Assembly: GCF_020526085.1 (NCBI RefSeq)
Contig: NZ_CP084874.1
Location: 2,418,001-2,482,000, forward strand
DNA from: Klebsiella africana
GTDB lineage: Bacteria > Pseudomonadota > Gammaproteobacteria > Enterobacterales > Enterobacteriaceae
Reading direction: 5' to 3'
Length of the DNA stretch: 64,000 bases
Each line of letters opens with the position of its first letter. Within the stretch, counting starts at the first letter, position 1. Below are positions 16,469 to 24,925 of the stretch, one piece after another. The notes below the pieces were generated by a model. It saw only the letters and a program-made list of their open reading frames with translations, did not search any database and was not told the DNA's origin. A program made the translations under genes and the position numbers.

Positions 16469-19081
16469 ATGTTAAGTATCAATTACCAAACGGAAAACAT
16501 TATTGTCGATCATCTGCCAATTATGGTGTGCTGGTCTACCAATTATCCTCAAAAGTCATTTTCGATAAAAGTGTATAAAGGTGCCGAACTGGTATCTCTT
16601 ATCGCAAGAGAGGGTAATAATACAATTATCACTCTCGATGCAATATCGTTACAAAACTTTACTTCTTATACTATAGAAGTCCTTACCCACGGTGACAATG
16701 GTGAGAACAATGTTTATAGAAACAGTTTTACAACCAGTAACCTTGGCCATTTTTCTGGCCGCTGGGTGAGCGGTGGGCATCACTTCACTAATGATATTCA
16801 TTACTATCGCGGTAAACGTAATGTGGTAATGAGAAAAACAATTTATCTCGACGAAGACCTCCTTGATGCCTATATCAGCATTGTTGGTCTTGGTTTTTAT
16901 AAATTGTATATCAACGGTAAAGAGGTCACCCGCGGTGAGCTCAATACTGACTGGACAAATTATGCTAAAATTATTTATTATGATACTTACAGTATAAAAC
17001 CGTTTATTAATCAGCCGAAAAATGAAGTCATTGTTGAGCTAGCCGATGGCTGGTTTAATCCAGCGCCGCTTAAATTATTTGGTAAATATAACCTGAGAGA
17101 GAACTTAACCATCGGTGAACCACAGGTCATCGCTGACATTTATATGAAGTTTGCAGATCGCGAAATGATCATCGGTAGTGATGCCGACTGGCAATATTGC
17201 GAAGGCGCTTATACCTTCAATAATATCTATTTGGGCGAGCGCCTGGATATGAAACTGTTTCGCGGAGACAACACCACCGATTTGCTGATGCCTGACTGGA
17301 AAAATGTGGTGCTGAGCAACGGGCCTGAAGGCCGTCTGGTCTCGAGTTTTATTCCGAAAATTAACCATACGTTGTCCCTCGGGGCAGAGCATATCCACGT
17401 CGTAGACGAAGAGACATTCATTATTGATTTCGGTGCCATCGTCACCGGATTTATCGATTTATCCATTACCGCGTCTGAGAATCAACGTGTGGAACTGCTC
17501 TATAGCGAAGACGTTGATGAAAACTACGAACTAAACACTGACTCCACCCTTGCGGGATTTGTCGGCAAACAGGTTACTGAAGGTGTGATTATTGACGGCG
17601 GAATTGGAGCACCGGCGAGGGCGGAGCAGAAGGATGCCTTTGAATGCCGCAGTGGGAAGAATCATTTTATCAATGCCTTTACCTGTCATTCGTTTCGCTA
17701 TGTGCAGTTAAGCGGTATTAATATTGAACAATTAAACAATGTTCAGGCGCTTTCAGTACATACAGTACTACGGGAAAACGGGGGCTTTTACTGCTCAGAT
17801 CCTTACATAAATAAGCTCTTTGAGGTTGCTAAAAGAACCAAACTCAATAACATTCATTCGGTCTTCGGGGATTGTGCCCGCGAACGTTTCGCCTATGGCG
17901 GAGACATTGTCGCGTTGGCCCGCTCGCAAGTGTATCAGTTTGACTCTGCCGCTATTTATAAGAAAACTATCTTTGATTTTATCAATGATATTCGTCCCTG
18001 TGGTGGTGTGACGGAAACTGCGCCATTTATGGGAATTAAAACTAATGGCGTCGGTGGGGAAACGGGACCCCTGGGCTGGCAACTGGTATTACCTTATTTG
18101 ATAGCCATTCACTATCGACATTATGGCAATGTCAATTTGCTGGCCGAAAGCTTGCCATTTCTTGAGAAGCAAATCCTCTCCCTGGAAATGCGCGACTTTG
18201 ATGAGCTGGTAACCTGCTGCCTGGGTGACTGGGGAAGCCGCGATCATGATATGCGTAATTACAAAAATGGCTCGCCAGCTCTCCATTTCACCAGTGCTTG
18301 TTTCTATTATTACCATTTGTTAATTATCGCAAAAATATGTGATGATCTTGGCTTAAAAGAAAAATGGCTAAAATATATTAGCAAGGCCAATAAAATTAGA
18401 GAGAAAATTTTATCACTCTATAAGAATACGGATGGCAGCTTCGCCGATCGCAGTCAGACCAGCTTTGTTTTTGCAATCTACTTCGATTTGTGTGATGATA
18501 TCGAGGGTTCATTGAACGCATTGATCGATCTCATCAAAAAAGAGCAAAATATTATCACCTGTGGGATTTTTGGCCAAAGTTTTGCCTATGAAATATTTCA
18601 TCGCTATGGTCATAATGAATTAATCCTTGAATGGTTAAGAGTCGAAGCCGGATTCAGGAAAATGCTTAAAAATGATGCCAGCACATTGAAGGAATTTTTC
18701 GGTGATAACCTGAATGGTTCAAATAATCACGCGATGTTCAGTTCTTATACCAGCTGGCTGTTTCAGGCTTTGGGCGGCATTACCGTCGCTGAGGAGGCGG
18801 TTGGTGCTGATGTTATTTTGATCAGCCCATCCTTTACTGAGACGATTAACTTTGTGGATTGCTGGCATCAAACCATCAGAGGGCGTATTGAGTGTCGCTG
18901 GCGGCGCTATAAAAAAGGCATTGAATTAGTCATCAAAGTGCCATTTAATCTCAAAAAATGCACCCTTAAATTACCAAAAGTGTATCAACTTAATAAACAA
19001 TTACCTGCGCCAATAGACTGTGATACCTATCATCAGTTTTATGACATTACCGATGCAGGTGAGATAAAAGTACTATTGTAA
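16469..19081 (+). CDS. Cytoplasmic GH78 alpha-L-rhamnosidase-like enzyme
   Basis: An 870-residue protein with the layout of glycoside hydrolase family 78: N-terminal beta domains with the carbohydrate-binding-like YISIVGLGFYKLYINGKEV and NTDWTNYAKIIYYDTYSI, a middle barrel with the signature GDCARERFAYGGDIVA, then GGVTETAPF, GDWGSRD and a C-terminal beta domain. Family members remove alpha-L-rhamnose by inversion. No signal peptide is seen, so it acts inside the cell, after PTS import. The ATG at 16469 has GGGAAAG just before it; the ATG at 16457 has no ribosome site. The signature seems one residue shorter than the usual DCP-x-RER form, so activity should be tested. Confidence 0.82.
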   Translation: MLSINYQTENIIVDHLPIMVCWSTNYPQKSFSIKVYKGAELVSLIAREGNNTIITLDAISLQNFTSYTIEVLTHGDNGENNVYRNSFTTSNLGHFSGRWVSGGHHFTNDIHYYRGKRNVVMRKTIYLDEDLLDAYISIVGLGFYKLYINGKEVTRGELNTDWTNYAKIIYYDTYSIKPFINQPKNEVIVELADGWFNPAPLKLFGKYNLRENLTIGEPQVIADIYMKFADREMIIGSDADWQYCEGAYTFNNIYLGERLDMKLFRGDNTTDLLMPDWKNVVLSNGPEGRLVSSFIPKINHTLSLGAEHIHVVDEETFIIDFGAIVTGFIDLSITASENQRVELLYSEDVDENYELNTDSTLAGFVGKQVTEGVIIDGGIGAPARAEQKDAFECRSGKNHFINAFTCHSFRYVQLSGINIEQLNNVQALSVHTVLRENGGFYCSDPYINKLFEVAKRTKLNNIHSVFGDCARERFAYGGDIVALARSQVYQFDSAAIYKKTIFDFINDIRPCGGVTETAPFMGIKTNGVGGETGPLGWQLVLPYLIAIHYRHYGNVNLLAESLPFLEKQILSLEMRDFDELVTCCLGDWGSRDHDMRNYKNGSPALHFTSACFYYYHLLIIAKICDDLGLKEKWLKYISKANKIREKILSLYKNTDGSFADRSQTSFVFAIYFDLCDDIEGSLNALIDLIKKEQNIITCGIFGQSFAYEIFHRYGHNELILEWLRVEAGFRKMLKNDASTLKEFFGDNLNGSNNHAMFSSYTSWLFQALGGITVAEEAVGADVILISPSFTETINFVDCWHQTIRGRIECRWRRYKKGIELVIKVPFNLKKCTLKLPKVYQLNKQLPAPIDCDTYHQFYDITDAGEIKVLL

Positions 19082-19123
19082 TGATAGTACATATCCAAAC
19101 GTTCGCTCCAGTTAGGTACTTTT

Positions 19124-20068
19124 ATGTTACACCATGATATTCATGAAAAGCTACTGGCTTATACCGATAGAGAACTCGAACTGCTTCGCGCTAACTATCA
19201 ACTGTGTCATAAATTCAAAAGCCATATGGAGCGAAGGTTTTTCAAAGACAACTACATTCATATTGAAAAGCAGACCCGATTTACTAAAATTCCGTTGCAT
19301 TCTCATGGCTTTATCGAGCTTATTTATATATATCAGGGTAAAATGCATCAGAAGATCAATGAAGAAAGTCTCACTCTGGGTAAGGGTGAGATCCTGCTTA
19401 TCAACCAGTTTGCCAGACACGAAATTGAAGCCGCAGGGCAGAATGATATTATCATCAATTTTATTATTAAGACTGAATTTTTCGGTCGACTCATGTCCCT
19501 TTTTGATGAAAATAACATCATTTCCCGTTTTATCCTTTCAGCAATTAATGGCAGAAAAAAGCATGGAGAGCATATTCACTTTAAAGTGGGGGAAATCGAC
19601 GCAATTCAAAACATTATGCATGTCATCATCAGCGAGATCTACAGTAATAACCACTTAAAAGAGATACGCGTCAATTTCCTGGTGGGACTGTTGATGACCG
19701 AACTGCTCTCGAATGTGCAAGCCAGCGATTACCATATCAACGGCAGTTACAATGAATCACTTGCCATGGCCGTGTTGAGATATATTGATACAGATTATAA
19801 AACTGCCAGCCTGAAAGAGATCTCCTGTCGTTTAAATCAGCCTAATTATAAAGTGAGTAAACTGATAAAAGACTTCACCGGTAAGAACTTTAGCGATTTG
19901 TTGGTTGAAAAACGCCTGGATGTGTTGATCCATCTCCTCAAGCATACTAATCACTCTATTATTGATGTTATTAATATGACGGGTTATGAAAACGCCTCGC
20001 ATTGTTATAAAGTATTTAAAGAGAAATATAATATGAGTATTAAGGAGTATCGTGATCTGAACTCCTGA
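19124..20068 (+). CDS. AraC-family regulator of the sugar island
   Basis: A 314-residue activator. The N-terminal cupin-like sensor domain shows the pattern LHSHGFIELIYIYQGKMHQKI and GEILLINQFARHEIE, and the C-terminal half holds two helix-turn-helix motifs (SLKEISCRLNQPNYKVSKLIKD and SIIDVINMTGYENASHCYKVFKEKY, the latter a variant of the AraC consensus). It sits between the glycosidase and porin genes. Its candidate operators are the CGGCAACARCCG elements before the PTS and porin genes. Low GC content matches the rest of the island. Confidence 0.87.
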   Translation: MLHHDIHEKLLAYTDRELELLRANYQLCHKFKSHMERRFFKDNYIHIEKQTRFTKIPLHSHGFIELIYIYQGKMHQKINEESLTLGKGEILLINQFARHEIEAAGQNDIIINFIIKTEFFGRLMSLFDENNIISRFILSAINGRKKHGEHIHFKVGEIDAIQNIMHVIISEIYSNNHLKEIRVNFLVGLLMTELLSNVQASDYHINGSYNESLAMAVLRYIDTDYKTASLKEISCRLNQPNYKVSKLIKDFTGKNFSDLLVEKRLDVLIHLLKHTNHSIIDVINMTGYENASHCYKVFKEKYNMSIKEYRDLNS

Positions 20069-20131
20069 ATAGTAAATTTGCTCACAGCGTTCATGCTATT
20101 TGCTATTGCATGTTTTTGTAATAAGTAAAAT

Positions 20132-20158
20132 CGGCAACAACCGATATATAAAAAGGCA
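20132..20158 (+). promoter_or_regulatory. Candidate AraC operator before porin gene
   Basis: CGGCAACAACCG (20132-20143) is followed directly by ATATATA, repeating the 16-base string CAACAACCGATATATA found at 15001-15016 before the PTS gene. A second GGCAA starts at 20154, 21 bases after the first, which suggests a weaker second half-site. It lies about 120 bases before the porin start. Confidence 0.5.
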
Positions 20159-20261
20159 AGCTGGGTTATAACACGAGTGGCATTCTTTAAATAAAATCAG
20201 ATAAGCAATAAAAATAATAATTTTATTTATTTTATATCTCTTACCCGATGGAGTCTGAAGA

Positions 20262-21545
20262 ATGAACCCCAGAATTATTATTCCAGGTGTTATCTTATGT
20301 TTTCTGCCTGCGGCCTTATGCCATGCGGCCAATCTAAGCGACGACGGCAGCTTCCAGTTAAATGGATATGGCATGGTGGCTGGAGATTTTCAGAGCGAAC
20401 TAAACCGTCCCAAAAACATGTCGTTGCATACCGACCCCACCGGACCTAATCAGGATCCTCGTGGCAAAATGGGCGATTTGGGAAACAGTTTCTGGCACGA
20501 TTACTGGACATCGCTGGCTATCACTAAAAAATGGCAGGGTCTGGCTTCTCCTGAGCAGTGGGCTGATTACACCTATGAAATGGTGGGTTACGGCGATAAA
20601 ACGGTAGAAACGGCACAGAATTATGGGCGCTTTGGTGGGCTCTCTTTTCTTCCCGAGGGCGCAAACATTTGGGCTGGGCGTCGTTACCTCGATCAACGTA
20701 TTAATATCTTCGCTTACAATACCAAAGAAGTGCATATTGATTCTGGCCTCGGTTATAACAGTAAGAATTTTGATTTGAACGTTGGTACCGACCAGATCGA
20801 CTGGTCCAGCGATACCGCGCCGCAGGCGATAGAAGGCTCGCGGCGCATCGTTGATATGGCTTATCGTATCGATCAGACAGAACTGGGTATGACCTATGTT
20901 AAAGAAATTGATGACCCATTGGGCACTGGCAAGCAGAAAGCAATTAGTTTTTCCGCGAAATACAGCATGCCGTCTTTTTGGGGAGTGGCAAAGGGACAAT
21001 CGACAGTCAAATTACAGTATGGTAAAGGGGTTATTGCTCCTTATCTGAACACCAGTCGTATTACCGTCCTTAGCGAAGAGGGCGATTCTTCAATGCGTTT
21101 TTCCACCGACGGAAACTTGACGTTGTTTGATGATTTTGCCGTCTCGCCGGCTTTCATCTATGAATATACCAAGCGTGAAAAAACTGCTGACCGAACCACC
21201 TTTATACCTGATACAGGTTATTCAGGGGGGGACATGACCTATGGTTCCGCAAATGAAACCGGCATCTTTACCGGCGTAAACGTTAAGCAAAATATTCATC
21301 ACCAAAATCTCTCCATGTTGTATGAAGTCATGGTGAATAACACTATCAACAAAAATGGCGTCGAAGGCGCCAGCGGCGTCGGCTACAAAATCGCCGCCGG
21401 CCCGGCCCTACAGCTGGATGTTTTACCGTATGTCGCGCCGATTCTCAGTTTGACGGTTACCTACGCAGGCGGGGACAAAGAGGTCACGTTATTGCCGGAA
21501 GACTCGGAGTGGCGAGTCGGGTATCGAATGGAAGTCTGGTTCTGA
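20262..21545 (+). CDS. LamB-like carbohydrate porin
   Basis: A 427-residue outer-membrane sugar porin. The signal peptide (about 22 residues, ending CHA) is followed by features of the maltoporin group: LNGYGMVAGDF, WADYTYEMVGYGDKTVE, a GRRYLDQR segment, repeated amphipathic beta strands and a final aromatic Phe (EVWF). It would allow larger or branched oligosaccharides to cross the outer membrane. GGAG lies about eight bases before the ATG. It begins about 190 bases after the regulator gene, with its own operator-like motif, and is followed by the esterase, IIB and IIA genes with small gaps, so these four form an operon. Confidence 0.82.
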   Translation: MNPRIIIPGVILCFLPAALCHAANLSDDGSFQLNGYGMVAGDFQSELNRPKNMSLHTDPTGPNQDPRGKMGDLGNSFWHDYWTSLAITKKWQGLASPEQWADYTYEMVGYGDKTVETAQNYGRFGGLSFLPEGANIWAGRRYLDQRINIFAYNTKEVHIDSGLGYNSKNFDLNVGTDQIDWSSDTAPQAIEGSRRIVDMAYRIDQTELGMTYVKEIDDPLGTGKQKAISFSAKYSMPSFWGVAKGQSTVKLQYGKGVIAPYLNTSRITVLSEEGDSSMRFSTDGNLTLFDDFAVSPAFIYEYTKREKTADRTTFIPDTGYSGGDMTYGSANETGIFTGVNVKQNIHHQNLSMLYEVMVNNTINKNGVEGASGVGYKIAAGPALQLDVLPYVAPILSLTVTYAGGDKEVTLLPEDSEWRVGYRMEVWF

Positions 21546-21577
21546 ATCATTACTACATCACTACAGGATATTACCCT

Positions 21578-22543
21578 ATGAACAAACACGTCGCTGCTCT
21601 GCTGACGATGCTTATTATTCCGTCTGCTTTTGCGCAAACATCTTTAACAGACAGCAAAACTATCGTTATTAAACCCAGCGCTCTGGCCGTCGAGATGGTG
21701 CCTGATATTGCCTATTCATTTACGCAAAATATCATGGGACGACCGCTCCAGTTAACGATGGATTTGCTCAAGCCTTATGCTGATAAACCGTTACCCGCAG
21801 TAGTATTTATTACCGGCGGCGGCTTTCTCGATGCGCCCAAATCAAAATTTATCGGTCAGCGGGTCGATATTGCCCGGGCCGGTTATGTCGTCGCCAGCAT
21901 TACCTATCGGGTCGTACCCAATGTGACTTTCCCGGGCATGGTTGAAGATGCGAAAACGGCGGTCAGATTTTTACGCGCCAATGCTGAAAAATTAGGCATC
22001 GATCCCAACCATATCGCTGTGATGGGCGAGTCGGCGGGTGGATATTTAGCCGCTATGGTGGGTACCACCAGCGGCCATAAAGAATTTGACCAGGGAGAGT
22101 ATTCAAATCAACGCAGCGATGTGCAGGCGGTGGTTGATCTCTATGGCCTGTCCGATTTGACGAAAGTCGGCGCTGACTTTTCCGCGGACATTCAAAAAGC
22201 GCATCAGTCACCGGCCATACCAGAGGCGATGCTGGTTAATGGTATTCCCTGGCAAGGCGGTGGCGCTATCTCCGCCTATCCCGAAAAGGCGAAACGGGCT
22301 AATCCCATCACCTGGATTTCGAATAAAACGCCGCCTTTTCTGCTAATGAACGGCGATGCCGACAATGTGGTTTCACCCAGCCAGTCAACGCTTTTACACG
22401 AGGCGCTGGTAGCGAAAAAAATACCGTCCACCCATTACGTGGTGAAAGGGGCGGATCACGCAGGTTTGATGTGGTATCAGCCTGAAGTATCAAAAATTAT
22501 TATTAATTTTTTAGATCAAAATCTCAAAGATAAGCATCAATAA
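21578..22543 (+). CDS. Periplasmic alpha/beta hydrolase (esterase)
   Basis: A 321-residue exported esterase of the alpha/beta fold, similar to the acetyl-esterase/feruloyl-esterase (BD-FAE) branch. The signal peptide is MNKHVAALLTMLIIPSAFA. The oxyanion motif is ITGGGFLD, the nucleophile lies in GESAGG, and the probable acid and base are in NGDADNVV and GADHAG. It should remove acyl groups from an incoming glycoside in the periplasm before PTS transport. The start at 21578 follows AGGATATTACCCT. It lies 32 bases after the porin and 25 bases before IIB, within the same operon. Natural substrates could be acetylated or hydroxycinnamoylated plant glycosides; that is inference. Confidence 0.8.
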   Translation: MNKHVAALLTMLIIPSAFAQTSLTDSKTIVIKPSALAVEMVPDIAYSFTQNIMGRPLQLTMDLLKPYADKPLPAVVFITGGGFLDAPKSKFIGQRVDIARAGYVVASITYRVVPNVTFPGMVEDAKTAVRFLRANAEKLGIDPNHIAVMGESAGGYLAAMVGTTSGHKEFDQGEYSNQRSDVQAVVDLYGLSDLTKVGADFSADIQKAHQSPAIPEAMLVNGIPWQGGGAISAYPEKAKRANPITWISNKTPPFLLMNGDADNVVSPSQSTLLHEALVAKKIPSTHYVVKGADHAGLMWYQPEVSKIIINFLDQNLKDKHQ

Positions 22544-22568
22544 TACGTTATAGGAACAGGTAAATAAG

Positions 22569-22892
22569 ATGAAAAAAATATTTTTGTGCTGCGCAGCCGG
22601 CATGTCAACGAGCATGGTGATGAATAAAATGAAGCAAGCGGCCGCAGCGAAAGGCATTGCTGTCGATATTATTGCTGTTTCAATGGATGATTTTGACCGC
22701 ACGTTACCAAATTACGATTGCTGTCTTTTAGGGCCGCAGATTAAATATAAATTCGAAGAATTTAACAAAAAGGCCGCTGCGGTGGGTAAGAGAGTCGCCG
22801 TTATCGATAGCATGGATTACGGCATGATGCGTGGCGATAAAATTCTTGATGCGGCGCTGGCGCTGCTGGATGAATGTTCACTCAACAAGTAG
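22569..22892 (+). CDS. PTS EIIB, lactose/cellobiose family
   Basis: A 107-residue phosphocarrier. The phosphorylated Cys lies in the N-terminal loop, FLCCAAGMSTSM; alignment with ChbB/CelA (CSAGMST) makes Cys8 the active one and Cys7 an extra. It accepts phosphate from EIIA and gives it to sugar bound in EIIC. It starts 25 bases after the esterase and nine bases before the IIA gene. Confidence 0.9.
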   Translation: MKKIFLCCAAGMSTSMVMNKMKQAAAAKGIAVDIIAVSMDDFDRTLPNYDCCLLGPQIKYKFEEFNKKAAAVGKRVAVIDSMDYGMMRGDKILDAALALLDECSLNK

Positions 22893-22901
22893 GGCACCCG
22901 T

Positions 22902-23216
22902 ATGGATATGGAAGCAACCGTCATGGAACTCATCATTAACGCCGGTGAGTCCCGCAGTCTGGCGATGCAAGCGCTGCAAGCCGCCAGAAAAGGAGTGTGG
23001 CAGGACGTTGATAGGCTGATGCAGGACGCCGCGGATGCCGCAAAACGCGCGCATGATGTACAAACCATGCTTATTGGTATGGATGAGGGCTGCGGCAATG
23101 TACCGGTTAATCTTATTCTGGTACATGCCCAGGATCATATAATGACCTCTATGCTCGCGCGGGAATTGATCGCGGAGCTTATTGAGGTTCAGCGCCAGTT
23201 GCAACATCGCACCTGA
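22902..23216 (+). CDS. PTS EIIA, lactose/cellobiose family
   Basis: A 104-residue helical trimeric phosphocarrier of the Lac family. The phosphorylated His is His75 in LILVHAQDHIMTSMLA, equal to His78 of LacF. It receives phosphate from HPr. It is the last gene of the island, after which the sequence returns to high GC; the opposing MFS gene ends 41 bases on. Confidence 0.9.
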   Translation: MDMEATVMELIINAGESRSLAMQALQAARKGVWQDVDRLMQDAADAAKRAHDVQTMLIGMDEGCGNVPVNLILVHAQDHIMTSMLARELIAELIEVQRQLQHRT

Positions 23217-23256
23217 TAAAATATGTCGCCGCCGGCACCTTCGGCGGCGACAGCCA

Positions 23257-24663
23257 TCAGATATTCTCCAGACGAATGCCCCGCGTTCTCGGGCCGAAAA
23301 TCCCCACCGACAGCATCACCATCAGCATACTGACGACGATAAAGCTAATTACGCCCGGCGTGCCGGCGTATTGCAGAATAATGCCGATCAGGATGCTGGT
23401 CACCGCCGTGGAAAGCCGGCTGAAGGAGTAGCAGAAGCCAACGGCGCGGGCGCGAATGTGGGTCGGGAAGACCTCGGCCTGGTAGGCGTGGTAGCTGATG
23501 GTCAGCCAGGCGTTGGACCAGGTGATCATAAATCCGCAGATCACCAACAGGATCGGACTGTTTTGCAGAGCGAACAGGGTGCCGAAGATAACGGTCATCA
23601 GCGCGGAGAGGACAATCTGCCACTTGTTTTCAAAGCGATGCACGAAGCGGGTGCAGAACAGACAGCCCAGCGGATAGGCGAGGGTGATAAAGAAGGCGTA
23701 CAGCAGGCTATGGGTGATGCTGGCGCCCTGACCGGAGAGCAGTGCCGGCAGCCAGTTGCCGAAGCCGAAGAAACCGATCGCCTGGAAGAAATTCATCACC
23801 ATCAGCATCAGGGTGCGCTGCCGATACTGCGGCGCCCAGATCTCGCGAAAGGTGCCGCGTTTGACGACGCTCTGTGCCGCCTGCGCATGCTTCGGCGACG
23901 GCGTCAGGCCGCAGCGGGCTTCCATCTCACACATCACCGTATGCGCTTCATCATGCCGCCCTTTGGTTTCCAGCCAGCGGGCTGACTCCGGTAGCTTTTT
24001 ACGGATAAACCAGATCGCCAGCGAAAACAGTGCGCCAAAGATGATCACCCAGCGCCAGCCGCTGAGGCCGAACAGGGTGGTCGGCACCAGCATCCAGGAC
24101 ATCAGCGCCACCGCCGGAACCGAAAGGAACTGGATGAAGAAGGCAAAGGCAAAGGCTTTATTGCGCAGATGGGTTGGCACCCATTCGCTGAGGTAGGTAT
24201 CAATGGTCACCAGCTCAATGCCGAGACCGATCCCCACCAGAAAGCGGAAGAAGATCACCCCTTCTGCGCTACTTTGCGTCGCCATCAACAGCGAAAAAAG
24301 ACCGTACCAGGCGAGCGCCACCATAAAGGTCAGGCGGCGGCCCAGTTTGTCCGCCAGTGGCGCCAGCAGACTGGCGCCGATAAACAGCCCCATAAAGGTG
24401 GCGGAGGCGAAGGCCGCCTGGTCGGCGATGCCGAAGATGCCCGCCTGCCCGGTGTGGAAAATGCCCTCCGCCAGCAGGCCCGCGCTGATATACCCGGTCT
24501 GGAAGAGATCGTAGAGCTCAAAGAAGCCGCCAAGGGAGAGCAGGGTAATAAACGACCATAACCCAAATGAGGCGGGCAGCGCATCAATGCGTCCGGTTAA
24601 GCTGGCGTGCGGTTGTCCTGGCGAAGCATAGGGCGTTTCGCCGAGAACCTGGGTGGTAGACAT
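23257..24663 (-). CDS. Major facilitator superfamily transporter
   Basis: A 468-residue inner-membrane carrier with 12 predicted helices. The family loop between helices 2 and 3 (LADKLGRRLTFM), RFLVGIGLGIELVTIDTYLSEW in helix 4-5 and the mid-protein RKKLPESARWLE place it in the sugar/organic acid/aromatic acid (SP or AAHS-like) branch. It resembles enterobacterial carriers for aromatic acids or nucleosides, but the substrate is not visible. AGGA precedes the ATG. It diverges from the ZapE-like gene and is not part of the AT-rich island. Confidence 0.8.
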   Translation of the reverse strand: MSTTQVLGETPYASPGQPHASLTGRIDALPASFGLWSFITLLSLGGFFELYDLFQTGYISAGLLAEGIFHTGQAGIFGIADQAAFASATFMGLFIGASLLAPLADKLGRRLTFMVALAWYGLFSLLMATQSSAEGVIFFRFLVGIGLGIELVTIDTYLSEWVPTHLRNKAFAFAFFIQFLSVPAVALMSWMLVPTTLFGLSGWRWVIIFGALFSLAIWFIRKKLPESARWLETKGRHDEAHTVMCEMEARCGLTPSPKHAQAAQSVVKRGTFREIWAPQYRQRTLMLMVMNFFQAIGFFGFGNWLPALLSGQGASITHSLLYAFFITLAYPLGCLFCTRFVHRFENKWQIVLSALMTVIFGTLFALQNSPILLVICGFMITWSNAWLTISYHAYQAEVFPTHIRARAVGFCYSFSRLSTAVTSILIGIILQYAGTPGVISFIVVSMLMVMLSVGIFGPRTRGIRLENI

Positions 24664-24925
24664 GGTGTTGTGTTCCTCAGGAAGAATGGTTTGCCTGCTA
24701 ATGTTAATTGATTGTTAATAGTTTTAAATTTTTAATCCTTAGCCTTAGCGACATTCTTTAGCGCAAGATCGCGCTGGGGAGACATAAAGATGATATTCAT
24801 GCTGGTTTTCGCCGCATCCCAGCGACGGAATTGAAGTAAATCACCGCTGACGGCATTTCCGGTTGTGCGAGTCGCCAACCTGTGGGAAAGCGGCTAGAAT
24901 GGCCTCCTCGCAGGAGGTTATAAGA

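Noticed and set aside
14935..23220. Insertion by prophage or transposon
   Set aside because: No integrase, transposase, tRNA gene or terminal direct repeat was found at either edge of the AT-rich block; transfer by homologous exchange remains possible.
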